DNA of 64,000 nt from Marinomonas rhizomae (GCF_003315485.1 NZ_QNSE01000001.1:62001-126000); one strand, 5' to 3'; counted from the stretch's first letter, positions 7,634 through 17,409 are shown. Numbers and translations: made by a program. The notes: a model not told the origin generated them from the sequence alone.

Positions 7634-10300
7634 ATGTCTAGAGAATGCATCTATCTTCAAGCTCACAATTTAAAATGCGAGAGTTTACGGTTGCCTCGTG
7701 GCCTGAATCAATTGTCCCCTGTGTTGTCTTGGGGGCTAAAAGGTAAAGGGAGGATGTGTTCTTGGCAGATTATTGCTAGTGAATCAAAAGACAATGTCTA
7801 CCAAGGTAATGGAACCGTCTGGGATAGCGGTGTTATAAAAGATGTTTGCTGTTCTGTTACTTGGGGTGGTAATCCACTATTACGTGATCAACGAATTTGG
7901 TGGGCGCTTCAAATCTGGGATGAAGAGGGACAAAGTGCAGGGCGTTCTGAGCCAGCGCAGTTCTTTACTGGGTTGGGTGAAGACGACTGGCAAGCCCAGT
8001 GGATAGCTCGTTATTTTGTTTTGCCCGCAGGGCGAGAGATACCACAAGATACTCATTATGATAACCGCTTTCAAGCTCGGCCAGCTGATTATTTACGCCG
8101 ACAATTTACCTTAAACGCTGCGCCAGTTAGGGTGTTTGTTTATGTTACCGCTCTTGGTTTGTATGAATTATACCTAAATGGTAGGCGAGTAGGTGATGAC
8201 GTTATGGCGCCAGGCTGGACCGACTATCATCGTCGTGTCGAGTATCAAAGCTATGATGTTACTGACTTGATTGCATCTTCAAAGAATGTCATTGGCGCTG
8301 TACTGGGAGAGGGCTGGTATTCTGGGCGTATTGGGCACAATCAAAGACGTGCAGGCAATCATTATGGTGGTCGTCCAGGGCTAATGTTCCAACTACACAT
8401 TGAATACGCCGATGGAAGAGTTGAGAAAATTGTTAGTGATAATCAATGGAGCACTAAGCAAGGCCCGATTTGTTACTCAGACTTTTTGGCTGGGGAAATG
8501 TATGACGCACGTTTGGAGCTAGTTGATTGGCTCACGTCGGAATATGCCGAGGATAACTGGCAACCTGTTGAAGTATATTCGCCTGAGCCAAATGCCCCAT
8601 TATTAGACGCGAGTCGAGCGGACAGTGTTAAAGAAGTCGCCCGACTTGAAGCGATACTTGCTGAGAAGGCTTCCTCAGGCGAACTTATTTATAATTTTGG
8701 TCAAAACTTAGCGGGTTATGTTGATCTAAAAGTGTCAGCGCCAAGAGGAACTGAAATACGAATCAGACACGCAGAGAGACTTGGCGAGAAAGGCGACTTA
8801 TATACTGAAAATTTACGTTATGCCGTTTCTGAAGATATTTATATATGTAAGGGCGGTGGTGTTGAGTACTTTAAACCTCACTTTACTTTTCATGGCTTTC
8901 AATATGCGGGCATTAGTTTGTCTGAAGCTGTTTCAGACCTCAGCGTCACAGCGATAGCTATTCAGAGCGACTTACCAGTAAGTGGGAAGATTCACACTGG
9001 TAATACTATGGTGAATCAGCTTTTATCCAATATTTTCTGGAGCCAGAGAGGGAACTTTTTAAGCGTGCCAACCGACTGTCCTCAGCGTGACGAACGATAT
9101 GGTTGGTCTGCTGACGCTCAAGTATTTTGGCGCACCGCTGGCTACTTTATGGATACCTCTGCTTTTCTAAAAAAATGGATGGAAGACCTTATCGATGGTC
9201 AGTCTGAAGAAGGCGCTTTTCCCGATGTTGCTCCTACTAAACCATTAAACCCATATCGATTAACGCCACAGCCAGGTGCGCCTGCTTGGGGTGATGCGCC
9301 GATTATTTTAGCTTGGCATCATTATCTACGTTATGCCGATCTAGGTATGTTAGAACGATGTTGGCAGCCATTTATTAAATGGATGAAAGTCATTGAGTCG
9401 ACAAACCCTAATGGTATTCGAGTCAATGATATTCATAACAACTATGGTGATTGGTTAGCCGTCGGCGATGAAACAGATAGAGGGCTTATTAATACCGCTT
9501 ATTGGATCTATCTTGCGGATATCATGACAAGCATGGCTAAGGTTTTAAATAAAGATAGTTCGCCGTGGACAGCATTGTCGAAAAAGCTAAGAAACGTATT
9601 TTTAGAACGGTTTGTTTTAGAAGACGGTTCATTATCTGGTGATACGCAAACAGCGTATTTATTGGCCTTAGACTTTAAAGTATTACCTCAAAGCCACGTA
9701 CCTACTGCTGCAGAAAACCTCGCTCGTTTGTTTAAAAGCTCCAATGGACATTTGCAAACGGGTTTCCTTGGTGTGCGTCATTTAGCCCCCGTTATTAGCG
9801 ACTACCTTTCTCCCACTCAAGCGATCGATTTATTGCTAAAAGACTCATATCCGTCTTGGGGATTCTCAATAAAGCAGGGTGCAACCACGATATGGGAGCG
9901 TTGGGATGGCTGGACGCCAGATAAGGGTTTCCAAAGTAAAGCTATGAACTCTTTCAATCATTATGCCTACGGTGCTATTGGTGAATGGATCTGGGCTCGA
10001 CTTGCTGGAATTGATTGGGATGAAGTGGCCCCAGGTTATACCAATGTAAAAATGAGCCCTATTTTTGATGAAAGAATTGGGTTTGTCGAAGCGGAATATG
10101 AGGCATGTACAGGTCTTATAAAAAGCCATTGGGAAATGAATAAAGACAACCCAGAAGAAGTGAGTTGGGTTGTAGAGCTACCGCCAAATGTTAGTGCATC
10201 GATAACATTGTCTGGTCCTTGGCGTTTTCAAGAAAAAAGGGAGTTTGTGCTTGCTTCAGGAACTCATTCGATGAATATAAAAATATATAAGGAAAAATAA
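7634..10300 (+). CDS. Alpha-L-rhamnosidase, GH78, cytoplasmic
   Basis: A glycoside hydrolase of family 78 that removes alpha-L-rhamnose from glycosides, 888 residues. Modules in order: an N-terminal fibronectin-like domain (about 15-110), the rhamnosidase N domain (about 150-320, RRQFTL, YELYLNGRRVGDDVMAPGWTDY), a concanavalin-like domain, the (alpha/alpha)6 catalytic barrel with DCPQRDERYGWSADAQ (near residue 481) and GATTIWERWDGWTP, and a C-terminal beta domain. The Asp/Glu residues of these motifs are those expected for catalysis. There is no signal peptide, so the enzyme should act on an imported small rhamnoside. The frame extends to 7559 inside the regulator gene; ATG 7634 starts 1 base after that gene's stop and fits the family. 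Confidence 0.92.
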   Translation: MSRECIYLQAHNLKCESLRLPRGLNQLSPVLSWGLKGKGRMCSWQIIASESKDNVYQGNGTVWDSGVIKDVCCSVTWGGNPLLRDQRIWWALQIWDEEGQSAGRSEPAQFFTGLGEDDWQAQWIARYFVLPAGREIPQDTHYDNRFQARPADYLRRQFTLNAAPVRVFVYVTALGLYELYLNGRRVGDDVMAPGWTDYHRRVEYQSYDVTDLIASSKNVIGAVLGEGWYSGRIGHNQRRAGNHYGGRPGLMFQLHIEYADGRVEKIVSDNQWSTKQGPICYSDFLAGEMYDARLELVDWLTSEYAEDNWQPVEVYSPEPNAPLLDASRADSVKEVARLEAILAEKASSGELIYNFGQNLAGYVDLKVSAPRGTEIRIRHAERLGEKGDLYTENLRYAVSEDIYICKGGGVEYFKPHFTFHGFQYAGISLSEAVSDLSVTAIAIQSDLPVSGKIHTGNTMVNQLLSNIFWSQRGNFLSVPTDCPQRDERYGWSADAQVFWRTAGYFMDTSAFLKKWMEDLIDGQSEEGAFPDVAPTKPLNPYRLTPQPGAPAWGDAPIILAWHHYLRYADLGMLERCWQPFIKWMKVIESTNPNGIRVNDIHNNYGDWLAVGDETDRGLINTAYWIYLADIMTSMAKVLNKDSSPWTALSKKLRNVFLERFVLEDGSLSGDTQTAYLLALDFKVLPQSHVPTAAENLARLFKSSNGHLQTGFLGVRHLAPVISDYLSPTQAIDLLLKDSYPSWGFSIKQGATTIWERWDGWTPDKGFQSKAMNSFNHYAYGAIGEWIWARLAGIDWDEVAPGYTNVKMSPIFDERIGFVEAEYEACTGLIKSHWEMNKDNPEEVSWVVELPPNVSASITLSGPWRFQEKREFVLASGTHSMNIKIYKEK

Positions 10301-10304
10301 TAAT

Positions 10305-11933
10305 ATGGCCTTTTTTATTGGTATTGATGTCGGTACTGGCAGTGCAAGAGCTGGTGTTTTTGACTCTGAGGGGAATTTAAAAAGTACCGCAGCCCAAGCT
10401 ATTGAAACATATCGTCCACAGGAAAATTTTGCACAGCAAAGTAGTTCTGAAATATGGCAGGCAGTTTGTACGGCGACTAAAACAGCGATAGCTGATGCCA
10501 ACATATCGTCGTCAGAGGTAGTAGGAATGGGGTTTGATGCCACTTGCTCTCTTGTCGTTACTGATGCTAATGGAGGACCGGTTAGTGTGGATCCAGCAGG
10601 TTTGACTCATCAAAACGTGATGTTATGGATGGATCATCGTGCCATAGAAGATGCCAATGAAATAAATGCAATTGGTGGTTCGGTTTTAAAGCATGTCGGT
10701 GGTCGAATTTCTCCTGAAATGGAGCTTCCAAAATTACGTTGGATGAAACGAGAGCTACCACAGAGCTGGCAAAATGCGGCCCAATTTTGGGACTTGCCAG
10801 ATTGGTTAGTTCACCGAGCCACCAATAGTTTCACGCGCTCACTGTGCTCAACCGTGTGTAAGTGGACCTACTTAGGTCACAAAGGCCTTGCAGGGGAAGG
10901 TTGGGACGATGATTTTTTGTCTTCTATAGGGCTGAAAGATTTAGTTGCGGATGAACATGCTTCCATTGGCTCAACGCTCTCTGTTCCGGGTGAACGTTGT
11001 GGCGTGCTAACCGAACAATCGGCAGCTGAGCTTGGTTTGGCTGCCGGTATCGCCGTATCCGCTAGTTTAATTGATGCCTATGCTGGTGCATTAGGGACAT
11101 TGGGGCTTGATATTGGTGAATCGCCGATAGACTCTCGTCTTGCAGTTATTGCAGGTACGTCGACTTGTCATATTGCTTTTAATACGAAGCCGATTTTTGT
11201 ACCCGGTGTTTGGGGGCCATATTTTGGCGTAACCCTACCTGATATGTGGGCTTTAGAAGGCGGTCAGTCTGCAGCTGGTGTACTTATGGATGCGGTAGTT
11301 GCTCGTCATAGCGCCTCTGTCCCACTTGCAATTGAAGCTAAAAAACAAGGCAAAAGAATTTCCGATTTGATCGAAGACAGGCTCACTAGTATGGCTGAGG
11401 AAACGGCGTTTTTAACGTCGACTCGTCATGTGCAACCTGACTTCCATGGAAACCGCTCTCCTTTAGCTGAGCCTTGGAGAAAAGGTGCCGTAGTAGGGCT
11501 GGGTATGAGTGCAGGCCTTGATGATTTAGCGCTTGACTATTTAGCCACGATTCAAGCTTTGGCTTATGGTACTCGGCATATTATTGAAGAAATGCGTGCT
11601 CAAGGAGCGGTTATAAATACGCTTGTTATGAGTGGTGGTTTAGCTAGAAATACACTTTATGTTCGTGAGCATGCTGATGCAACGGGTTGTAAGGTGTTGG
11701 TGCCAGATCAACAAGAACCTGTGCTATTAGGTTGTGCTATGTTGGGGGCAGTTGCTGCGGGTGAGTTTACTGATCTAAGGCAAGCAATGAAGGTGATGTC
11801 CGGTCAAGGTCGTATGGTCGAACCAAGACAAGGTTCTATCAATAATTATCACAATAATAAATACAAGGTGTTTCGGAAGATGCAAGACGATTATTCCAAG
11901 TATAACGCCATGATGATGACAAAGGAGAAATAG
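10305..11933 (+). CDS. FGGY-family pentulose/hexulose kinase
   Basis: A sugar kinase of the FGGY family, 542 residues, closest in character to the D-ribulokinase/pentulose kinase branch. It has the N-terminal ATPase-fold signature GIDVGTGSARAGVFD (residues 6-20), MLWMDHRA, the substrate-loop region PKLRWMKRELP, and a C-terminal second actin-like domain with VIAGTSTCH and MSGGLARN. It starts 4 bases after the rhamnosidase, with AAGGAAA in that gene's end, and is followed by the isomerase after 3 bases. It should phosphorylate the ketose made by the isomerase. It is not RhaB-like, so the exact ketose is uncertain. Confidence 0.87.
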   Translation: MAFFIGIDVGTGSARAGVFDSEGNLKSTAAQAIETYRPQENFAQQSSSEIWQAVCTATKTAIADANISSSEVVGMGFDATCSLVVTDANGGPVSVDPAGLTHQNVMLWMDHRAIEDANEINAIGGSVLKHVGGRISPEMELPKLRWMKRELPQSWQNAAQFWDLPDWLVHRATNSFTRSLCSTVCKWTYLGHKGLAGEGWDDDFLSSIGLKDLVADEHASIGSTLSVPGERCGVLTEQSAAELGLAAGIAVSASLIDAYAGALGTLGLDIGESPIDSRLAVIAGTSTCHIAFNTKPIFVPGVWGPYFGVTLPDMWALEGGQSAAGVLMDAVVARHSASVPLAIEAKKQGKRISDLIEDRLTSMAEETAFLTSTRHVQPDFHGNRSPLAEPWRKGAVVGLGMSAGLDDLALDYLATIQALAYGTRHIIEEMRAQGAVINTLVMSGGLARNTLYVREHADATGCKVLVPDQQEPVLLGCAMLGAVAAGEFTDLRQAMKVMSGQGRMVEPRQGSINNYHNNKYKVFRKMQDDYSKYNAMMMTKEK

Positions 11934-11936
11934 TCA

Positions 11937-13523
11937 ATGAGCCAAATTATATTAGTTGCTAGTGGTGATTTAAGAGAAGGTGCCAATATTGTATGTTGGC
12001 CTACACAAAAAGCAATGGAAGCAAAGCTAACCAAAGTATTGGCAGACCTTGGGCATGAGTTAGTTCGTGCTCATCCCGAAAAAGCGGCTGGGCATGGCTT
12101 TATTGCAAGCCAGCGTGAAGGCATGGATATATTTGCAACTATTGATCCTGATGCTCCTTTAATTGTCGCAGAAGCGGTTTGGCAATATTCGCACCATGTC
12201 TTAGCGGGTTTAACGACTCACCGAGGGCCTATTTTGACTATCGCCAATTGGTCCGGTCAATATCCAGGTTTGGTCGGGTTACTTAATATTAATGCCTCTA
12301 TGACTAAAGCTAAAGTGGATTATTCTACTATTTGGTCGGAAAATTTTGACGATGATTTCTTCTTAACAGGTATCAAAGAATGGTTGCATACTGGAAAAAT
12401 TACTCATGATACATCACATGTTAGAGTATTCGAAAATACTATAAATGAGGCTGATCATAAGTTGGTTGCAGGAATTGCAGATGATATTCGTCGCAATAAA
12501 GTGATTTTAGGGGTTTTTGATGAAGGCTGTATGGGGATGTATAACGCCATCATTCCTGATGAATTACTCATGCCTATGGGTATTTTTAAAGAAAGATTGT
12601 CACAATCAACTTTGTACCATGCGACATTGCAAGTATCTGATGAAGAAGCGATTGAAGTGTATCAGTGGATGTTAGGTAAAGGCATGACTTTTCATTATGG
12701 CCCAAACCCTGAGACAGATTTAACGGAAGCGCAAGTTCTTGGGCAATGCAAGATGTACATTGCATCTGTACGTTTAGCCGATCAGTTTGGGTGTGAAGCT
12801 ATAGGCATTCAATATCAACAAGGCTTGAAGGATTTGCTGCCTGCTTCTGATTTAGCTGAAGGCATGCTAAATAATGAAGACCGCCCTGATGTAAAACGTG
12901 CGGATGGAAGTGTTATTCGCCAAGGGCAAGCCATAGTACACTTTAATGAAGTGGATGAGTGCGCAGCATTGGATGGTGTTTTAATCAACCGTTTGCACCG
13001 AGCGCTTGGACAGCCAGTTGAAAACACTCTGCATGATATTCGCTGGGGGGGATTTGACCCTACTGGTAGTTGCGATGACTATGTTTGGGTCTTTGAAATT
13101 TCAGGTGCTGTGCCGCCAGCTCATCATGAAGGTGGTTGGGCCGGTTCAGAAAGCTTACGTCAGCCATTGATGTATTTCCCATTTGGCGGTGGTTCTTTGC
13201 GAGGTATTGCGAAAGCAGGAGACATTATCTGGTCAAGAATCTATGTACAACAAGGTGCTCTTCATATGGATCTGGGGCGTGGCAAAGCGGTTGATTTACC
13301 AGAAGAAGAGGTCGCTCGTCGCTCTCAATCTACCACCCCTGAATGGCCAATTATGAACGCGGTACTAAAAGGAGTGAGTCGTGATCAAATGATGGCTCGA
13401 CACAAAGCTAATCACATTCAAGTTGTTTATGCTCATTCCGAGGCGGACGCTGAGCATGCTATGTACGCTAAAGCAGCACTTGCAAAGGAGCTTGGAATAA
13501 AAGTGCATCTCTGCGGTGTGTAA
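11937..13523 (+). CDS. L-fucose/L-arabinose isomerase-superfamily protein
   Basis: A 528-residue protein resembling the L-fucose isomerase family, which interconverts an aldose and a ketose using a metal ion. Visible family-like parts are the N-terminal Rossmann-like segments (ILVASGDLREGANIVCWPTQ, PLIVAEAVWQYSHHVLAGL, GPILTIANWSGQYPGL), the central GVFDEGCMGMYNAIIPDE and the C-terminal barrel with EISGAVPPAHHEGG. It lacks clear resemblance to RhaA. AAAGGAGAAA precedes the ATG, 3 bases after the kinase stop. As the last gene of the operon, it likely supplies the ketose for the kinase. A perfect bidirectional terminator follows. Confidence 0.75.
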   Translation: MSQIILVASGDLREGANIVCWPTQKAMEAKLTKVLADLGHELVRAHPEKAAGHGFIASQREGMDIFATIDPDAPLIVAEAVWQYSHHVLAGLTTHRGPILTIANWSGQYPGLVGLLNINASMTKAKVDYSTIWSENFDDDFFLTGIKEWLHTGKITHDTSHVRVFENTINEADHKLVAGIADDIRRNKVILGVFDEGCMGMYNAIIPDELLMPMGIFKERLSQSTLYHATLQVSDEEAIEVYQWMLGKGMTFHYGPNPETDLTEAQVLGQCKMYIASVRLADQFGCEAIGIQYQQGLKDLLPASDLAEGMLNNEDRPDVKRADGSVIRQGQAIVHFNEVDECAALDGVLINRLHRALGQPVENTLHDIRWGGFDPTGSCDDYVWVFEISGAVPPAHHEGGWAGSESLRQPLMYFPFGGGSLRGIAKAGDIIWSRIYVQQGALHMDLGRGKAVDLPEEEVARRSQSTTPEWPIMNAVLKGVSRDQMMARHKANHIQVVYAHSEADAEHAMYAKAALAKELGIKVHLCGV

Positions 13524-13555
13524 GTACTGTAAGTAATACTTACTAAGAATGCTTA

Positions 13556-13595
13556 ATAATAAAAGCAGCTATCATTTGATAGCTGCTTTTATTAT
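13556..13595. terminator. Bidirectional terminator
   Basis: A perfect inverted repeat with 19-base arms (13556-13574 and 13577-13595) around a 2-base TT centre. The stem starts with an A-run and ends with a T-run, so it can stop transcription from both converging genes: the isomerase and the class V aminotransferase. Confidence 0.9.
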
Positions 13596-13602
13596 GTATT
13601 AA

Positions 13603-15291
13603 CTAAACAAGATCTTCAGCCAAAACAAAACGCTTAATCTCACTAAACTCTTGATTGAAGGGTTGTGGCTGCGGAATGTATTTTCCTGCTAGACAGTCTT
13701 TCACAATTTCTTCTGCTTCTACCAAATAAACATTTTTATCGGTCGTGTGGCTTGGTTTTTGTTCCGTGCTGAGCGATTGCCACAGCAGATTATTAAGCGA
13801 TTTGGCTGTGGTGTGGTTTCCTTGAAAGCGCCATAAGTCCGAGGTTTGATCATAAGCGTAATAAGGCAACAGGGTTGTACCATGCTTCGCGATAAAATCG
13901 ATTGCATCTAGAATAAATATGGCTTCTGAATCCTCTAAGAAGTAGTTCAAATTGAAACGAACCCAGCCTGGTTTTACCAGTTTTTCGCCTTTTCTCAGTG
14001 CTGCTTGAATACGTTCGGACTCAGTTTGATCTATGCCCAAAAGTTGATGACCATAAGGTCCAGCGCAAGAACAACCGCCACGTACTTGTATGCCAAACAT
14101 GTCATTTAATAAAGCAGTGACAAATCCATGGTGTAAATAACCCAGTTCGGTTTTGATGCGAAACGCTGTAATTGATAAGCGTGTTGCATCAGTATGGCCT
14201 AAACGCTCAATGCTTGGGTGGTTATGCCAATGTTTGTCGATGAGTTTCACGAGTTCGTGTTCACGAGCTTCGATGTTTTTTTCACCAACAGCTTGTTTAA
14301 GTTGGAATACTAAGCCAGCACGAATGGATTCTAGAATCCCCGGTGTACCGCCTTCTTCTCGACGTTCGCCAATAGGCAAAAAAGTATGATCTTCAGGTGT
14401 CACAAAAGACACGGTGCCGCCGCCGATATGGCTCGGTTTTTGGTTGCTAATAATGCTTTTTTTAACCACTAGAATCCCCGGCGTACCTGGGCCACCGATA
14501 AACTTATGAGGAGAGAAAAAGATCGCGTCTTTGGCAAGTGAATGGTTGGCACTTGGGTTCATATCTAATGCCACGTAAGGTGCAGCTGCGGCAAAATCCC
14601 AAAAAGCGAGGGCATTATAGCGGTGGAGTAACGCTGTAATCGAATCTTGATCACACAGAATTCCTGTGACATTAGATGCGGCGCTGAAACTGCCGATGAG
14701 GCGTTTATTTTGATTTTTCTGTAATTGCTCTTCTAATGAAGAAAGACACACACCACCATCCTTTGATTCAGGAATTCTGATCACTTCAACCCCCAATTCG
14801 CGCCAAGGCAGTTCGTTGGAGTGATGTTCATAAGGTCCAATAAAAATGCATGTGTCATTTTTTTCAGACTCACTCAATTGACGCAAGCCTAATTGGCTAA
14901 TTAAGGTATTTATCGCGCTGGTGGCTCCGTTACCGCAAAATATTACTAAGTCCTTATCAGAGGCGTTAACAGCTTCTCGAACTTGCTGACGAGCTTGCTC
15001 GCGAAAGGCGGTTGTTTGTAGGCCAGTAGCATTGGCTTCTGTATGAGTATTAGCATAAAGCGGTAAAACGCCGTGGCGAATCGCATCTTCAATAAAATCT
15101 AAGCTGCGACCGGATGCTGTGTAATCGGCATAGGTTAAAGTTCTTGTGCCAAAAGGAGTGTGTATTGGTGCGTCCCTGCCAATAATGCTGTTACGAATAC
15201 GGGCAAACAAAGCTTCTGGATTAGGTAGCTCGTTTGTATTTTTTCCTGAAGTGCTTTGATCTAACGTGCTTTCTGCGGCAGCAATGGACAT
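13603..15291 (-). CDS. Class V aminotransferase, cysteine-desulfurase-like
   Basis: A PLP enzyme of the class V (NifS/SufS-like) aminotransferase fold, 562 residues, longer than the usual 400. The PLP lysine is in FFSPHKFIGGPGTPG (Lys about 263). The segment RGGCSCAGPYGH (Cys 407 and 409) occupies the place of the catalytic-cysteine loop of cysteine desulfurases. An N-terminal extension and a C-terminal tail of about 100 residues are extra. It lies 47 bases downstream of an Lrp-family regulator on the same strand, so the pair probably forms a unit responding to an amino acid. It may be a selenocysteine or cysteine lyase; no Suf or Isc partner is present. Confidence 0.85.
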   Translation of the reverse strand: MSIAAAESTLDQSTSGKNTNELPNPEALFARIRNSIIGRDAPIHTPFGTRTLTYADYTASGRSLDFIEDAIRHGVLPLYANTHTEANATGLQTTAFREQARQQVREAVNASDKDLVIFCGNGATSAINTLISQLGLRQLSESEKNDTCIFIGPYEHHSNELPWRELGVEVIRIPESKDGGVCLSSLEEQLQKNQNKRLIGSFSAASNVTGILCDQDSITALLHRYNALAFWDFAAAAPYVALDMNPSANHSLAKDAIFFSPHKFIGGPGTPGILVVKKSIISNQKPSHIGGGTVSFVTPEDHTFLPIGERREEGGTPGILESIRAGLVFQLKQAVGEKNIEAREHELVKLIDKHWHNHPSIERLGHTDATRLSITAFRIKTELGYLHHGFVTALLNDMFGIQVRGGCSCAGPYGHQLLGIDQTESERIQAALRKGEKLVKPGWVRFNLNYFLEDSEAIFILDAIDFIAKHGTTLLPYYAYDQTSDLWRFQGNHTTAKSLNNLLWQSLSTEQKPSHTTDKNVYLVEAEEIVKDCLAGKYIPQPQPFNQEFSEIKRFVLAEDLV

Positions 15292-15338
15292 GTTTCTTTC
15301 CTTATTTGGCTTGCCGCATTAATGAACCAGATGGTCAC

Positions 15339-15809
15339 TCATTCATTTACGCTGGGCAAGGGCAACTGAGTTGTCCACTTAATTTGCTCCATGGCGAAGT
15401 TTGATGTGACGTCGGTTAATGCGGTGGCACTAATTAATCGTTTATAAAATTTGTCGTACGCTGGAATATCTTTGACTAGCACACGAAGTAAGTAATCGTA
15501 TTCTCCTGCCATGCGGTAAAACTCCACCACTTCAGAGAATTCTGCCACAACGCAAGCAAACTCATCGGCCCAATTCGCGTCATGCTGATTGGTTTTGACT
15601 TGTACAAAAACTGATACGCCGAGTCCTAATTTGTCGGCATCTAAAAGTGCAACACGACGTTTAATAAAACCTGCACTTTCTAATTTTTGCACTCGCCGCC
15701 AACAGGGCGTTTTTGATAAGCCAACCTGCTGAGCCATAGATTCTGTAGAAATACTATCATCACTTTGAATTAAGGCAAGTAGTTGCAAATCTATGTTATC
15801 TAAGTTCAT
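15339..15809 (-). CDS. Lrp/AsnC-family regulator
   Basis: A small feast/famine regulator of 156 residues. An N-terminal helix-turn-helix (residues about 3-60: LDNIDLQLLALIQ, STESMAQQVGLSKTPCWRRVQKLE) is followed by a RAM/AsnC effector domain (VFVQVKTNQHD, EFYRMAGEYDYLLRVLVKDI). The family senses amino acids. It precedes the class V aminotransferase gene by 47 bases and probably regulates it and itself. Confidence 0.92.
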   Translation of the reverse strand: MNLDNIDLQLLALIQSDDSISTESMAQQVGLSKTPCWRRVQKLESAGFIKRRVALLDADKLGLGVSVFVQVKTNQHDANWADEFACVVAEFSEVVEFYRMAGEYDYLLRVLVKDIPAYDKFYKRLISATALTDVTSNFAMEQIKWTTQLPLPSVNE

Positions 15810-16071
15810 TTTGTTCTCTTTTCTGTCTGTTTTTTAGATTATTTTTTCTTATTGTCATGTTTTTTTTCGCTTACTGCAACTTGGTTCCTTAACCTTGTCT
15901 GATAGAGGAATTAGGTTTTTAAATAGGTGATAAAAAAAGTGATAAAAAAGCATTTTTTTTGAAAAAAATAAGGGGCTAAGTGCTTGAGAAGGCATCGATA
16001 ACGATTTATTGCATGTTTTTCTTTGAGTTTGTCCACGTGATTTTTTAAGTAGCGGTCTATCTCGAATCTGT
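15810..16071. other. AT-rich intergenic region
   Basis: Divergent gap between the Lrp gene and the Zur-controlled GTPase gene. It is strongly AT-rich with long T and A runs and holds a short direct repeat GTGATAAAAAA at 15927 and 15939. The promoters of both genes should lie here; I could not assign -10/-35 boxes with confidence. The right end adjoins the Zur box. Confidence 0.5.
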
Positions 16072-16094
16072 GAAATGTTATATCATAACATTTT
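16072..16094. promoter_or_regulatory. Zur box
   Basis: A 23-base inverted repeat with perfect 9-base arms AAATGTTAT and ATAACATTT around a 3-base centre. This matches the gammaproteobacterial Zur operator pattern GAAATGTTATA-N-TATAACATTTC. It ends 19 bases before the start of a COG0523 GTPase gene, where it would block the promoter when zinc is plentiful. Confidence 0.88.
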
Positions 16095-16113
16095 AGTCTT
16101 GTAGGAGAGATCC

Positions 16114-17325
16114 ATGAAAAATTTGAAAGATAAATTACCTGTAACGGTTCTATCTGGTTTTTTAGGAGCAGGTAAAACGACGGTTTTAAGTCATATATTG
16201 AACAATCGTGATGGTCTCAAAGTCGCGGTGATTGTGAACGATATGAGTGAGATTAATATTGATGCTGCGACGATTAAACAAGAAGTATCACTAAATCGTA
16301 GTGAAGAAAAGTTAGTAGAAATGAGCAATGGCTGTATCTGCTGCACTTTACGAGAAGATTTATTGATTGAGGTTCGAAAACTGGCCGAAGACAATTGTTT
16401 TGATTATTTAGTGATTGAGTCAACTGGTATTTCTGAACCTTTACCCGTAGCAGAGACCTTTACTTTTGCGGATGAAGATGGCGTGAGTTTATCGGATATT
16501 GCTCGCTTAGATACTATGGTGACTGTTGTAGATGCGGTAAATTTTATGAAGGATTATGACGCAGCCATATCCTTGCGGGAAACGGGTGAATCTCTAGGAG
16601 AGGAAGACGAACGTAGTGTGGCGGATTTGTTGATTGATCAAGTGGAATTTGCCGACATTATTTTAATTAGTAAAACCGATTTAGTCAGTACGGTGGAATT
16701 ACGACAATTAGAATCCATCCTTCGTAGTTTCAATACGGAAGCAGATATTATCCCCATTCATCAAGGCAAAATAGAGCCTAAACGCTTGTTGGGAACCGAT
16801 AAGTTTAGCTTTGAAAAAGCACAACAAGCCGCTGGCTGGCTAAAAGAAATGCGTGGTGAGCATGTGCCAGAAACAGAAGAATATGGTATTAGCAGTTTTT
16901 CCTATTTGGCGCGGCGACCTTTTCATCCGCAACGTTTTTTTGATTTTCTTCATAACACTGAAGCATATGGGAAATTACTGCGCTCGAAAGGCTTTTTTTG
17001 GTTAGCGACTCGTCCAGAGTTTGCTGGTCAATGGAGTCAGGCTGGGGGGATTGCGCATTATGGATTTGCTGGCATATTTTGGAAAGCGGTTCCTAAGGAT
17101 AAGTGGCCACAAGACTCAGAATACCTTGAATCGATAGCGGAGCAATGGGTTGAGCCTTTTGGTGATATGCGTCAGGAGTTGGTTTTTATTGGTCAGAATC
17201 TACACAAGGAAGCTGTGATAGAAGCCTTGAATGCCTGCTTGCTAAGCGATCAAGAGTTGCTGGCGGGAAAAGCTGTATGGGCCACATTGTCGGACCCTTT
17301 TCCAGAATGGCAAGAGGTTGCTTAA
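16114..17325 (+). CDS. COG0523 (CobW/ZagA-type) zinc-related GTPase
   Basis: A G3E-family P-loop GTPase of 403 residues acting as a putative zinc metallochaperone. It shows the Walker A GFLGAGKT (residues 15-22), the metal-binding motif GCICCTLR (73-80), the ESTGISEP segment and SKTD as the guanine-specificity motif, then a CobW C-terminal domain. The size and C-terminal domain are like B. subtilis ZagA/YciC. A strong Zur box precedes it, so it should be induced in zinc starvation to deliver zinc to priority enzymes. GTAGGAGAG precedes the ATG. It stands alone and ends in a terminator at 17346-17382. Confidence 0.93.
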   Translation: MKNLKDKLPVTVLSGFLGAGKTTVLSHILNNRDGLKVAVIVNDMSEINIDAATIKQEVSLNRSEEKLVEMSNGCICCTLREDLLIEVRKLAEDNCFDYLVIESTGISEPLPVAETFTFADEDGVSLSDIARLDTMVTVVDAVNFMKDYDAAISLRETGESLGEEDERSVADLLIDQVEFADIILISKTDLVSTVELRQLESILRSFNTEADIIPIHQGKIEPKRLLGTDKFSFEKAQQAAGWLKEMRGEHVPETEEYGISSFSYLARRPFHPQRFFDFLHNTEAYGKLLRSKGFFWLATRPEFAGQWSQAGGIAHYGFAGIFWKAVPKDKWPQDSEYLESIAEQWVEPFGDMRQELVFIGQNLHKEAVIEALNACLLSDQELLAGKAVWATLSDPFPEWQEVA

Positions 17326-17345
17326 GGTCGTAATAAATAAAAAAA

Positions 17346-17391
17346 CAAAGCATCCCTGCATTAGAAAAGCTGGGATGCTTTGATTTTTTTT
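17346..17391. terminator. Bidirectional terminator
   Basis: Eleven-base perfect arms (17346-17356 and 17372-17382) around a 15-base loop, followed by TTTTTTTT on the plus strand and with an A-run on the other side. It serves the GTPase gene and the converging RND operon. Confidence 0.9.
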
Positions 17392-17409
17392 GGTTTTTAT
17401 ATTTTTAAG

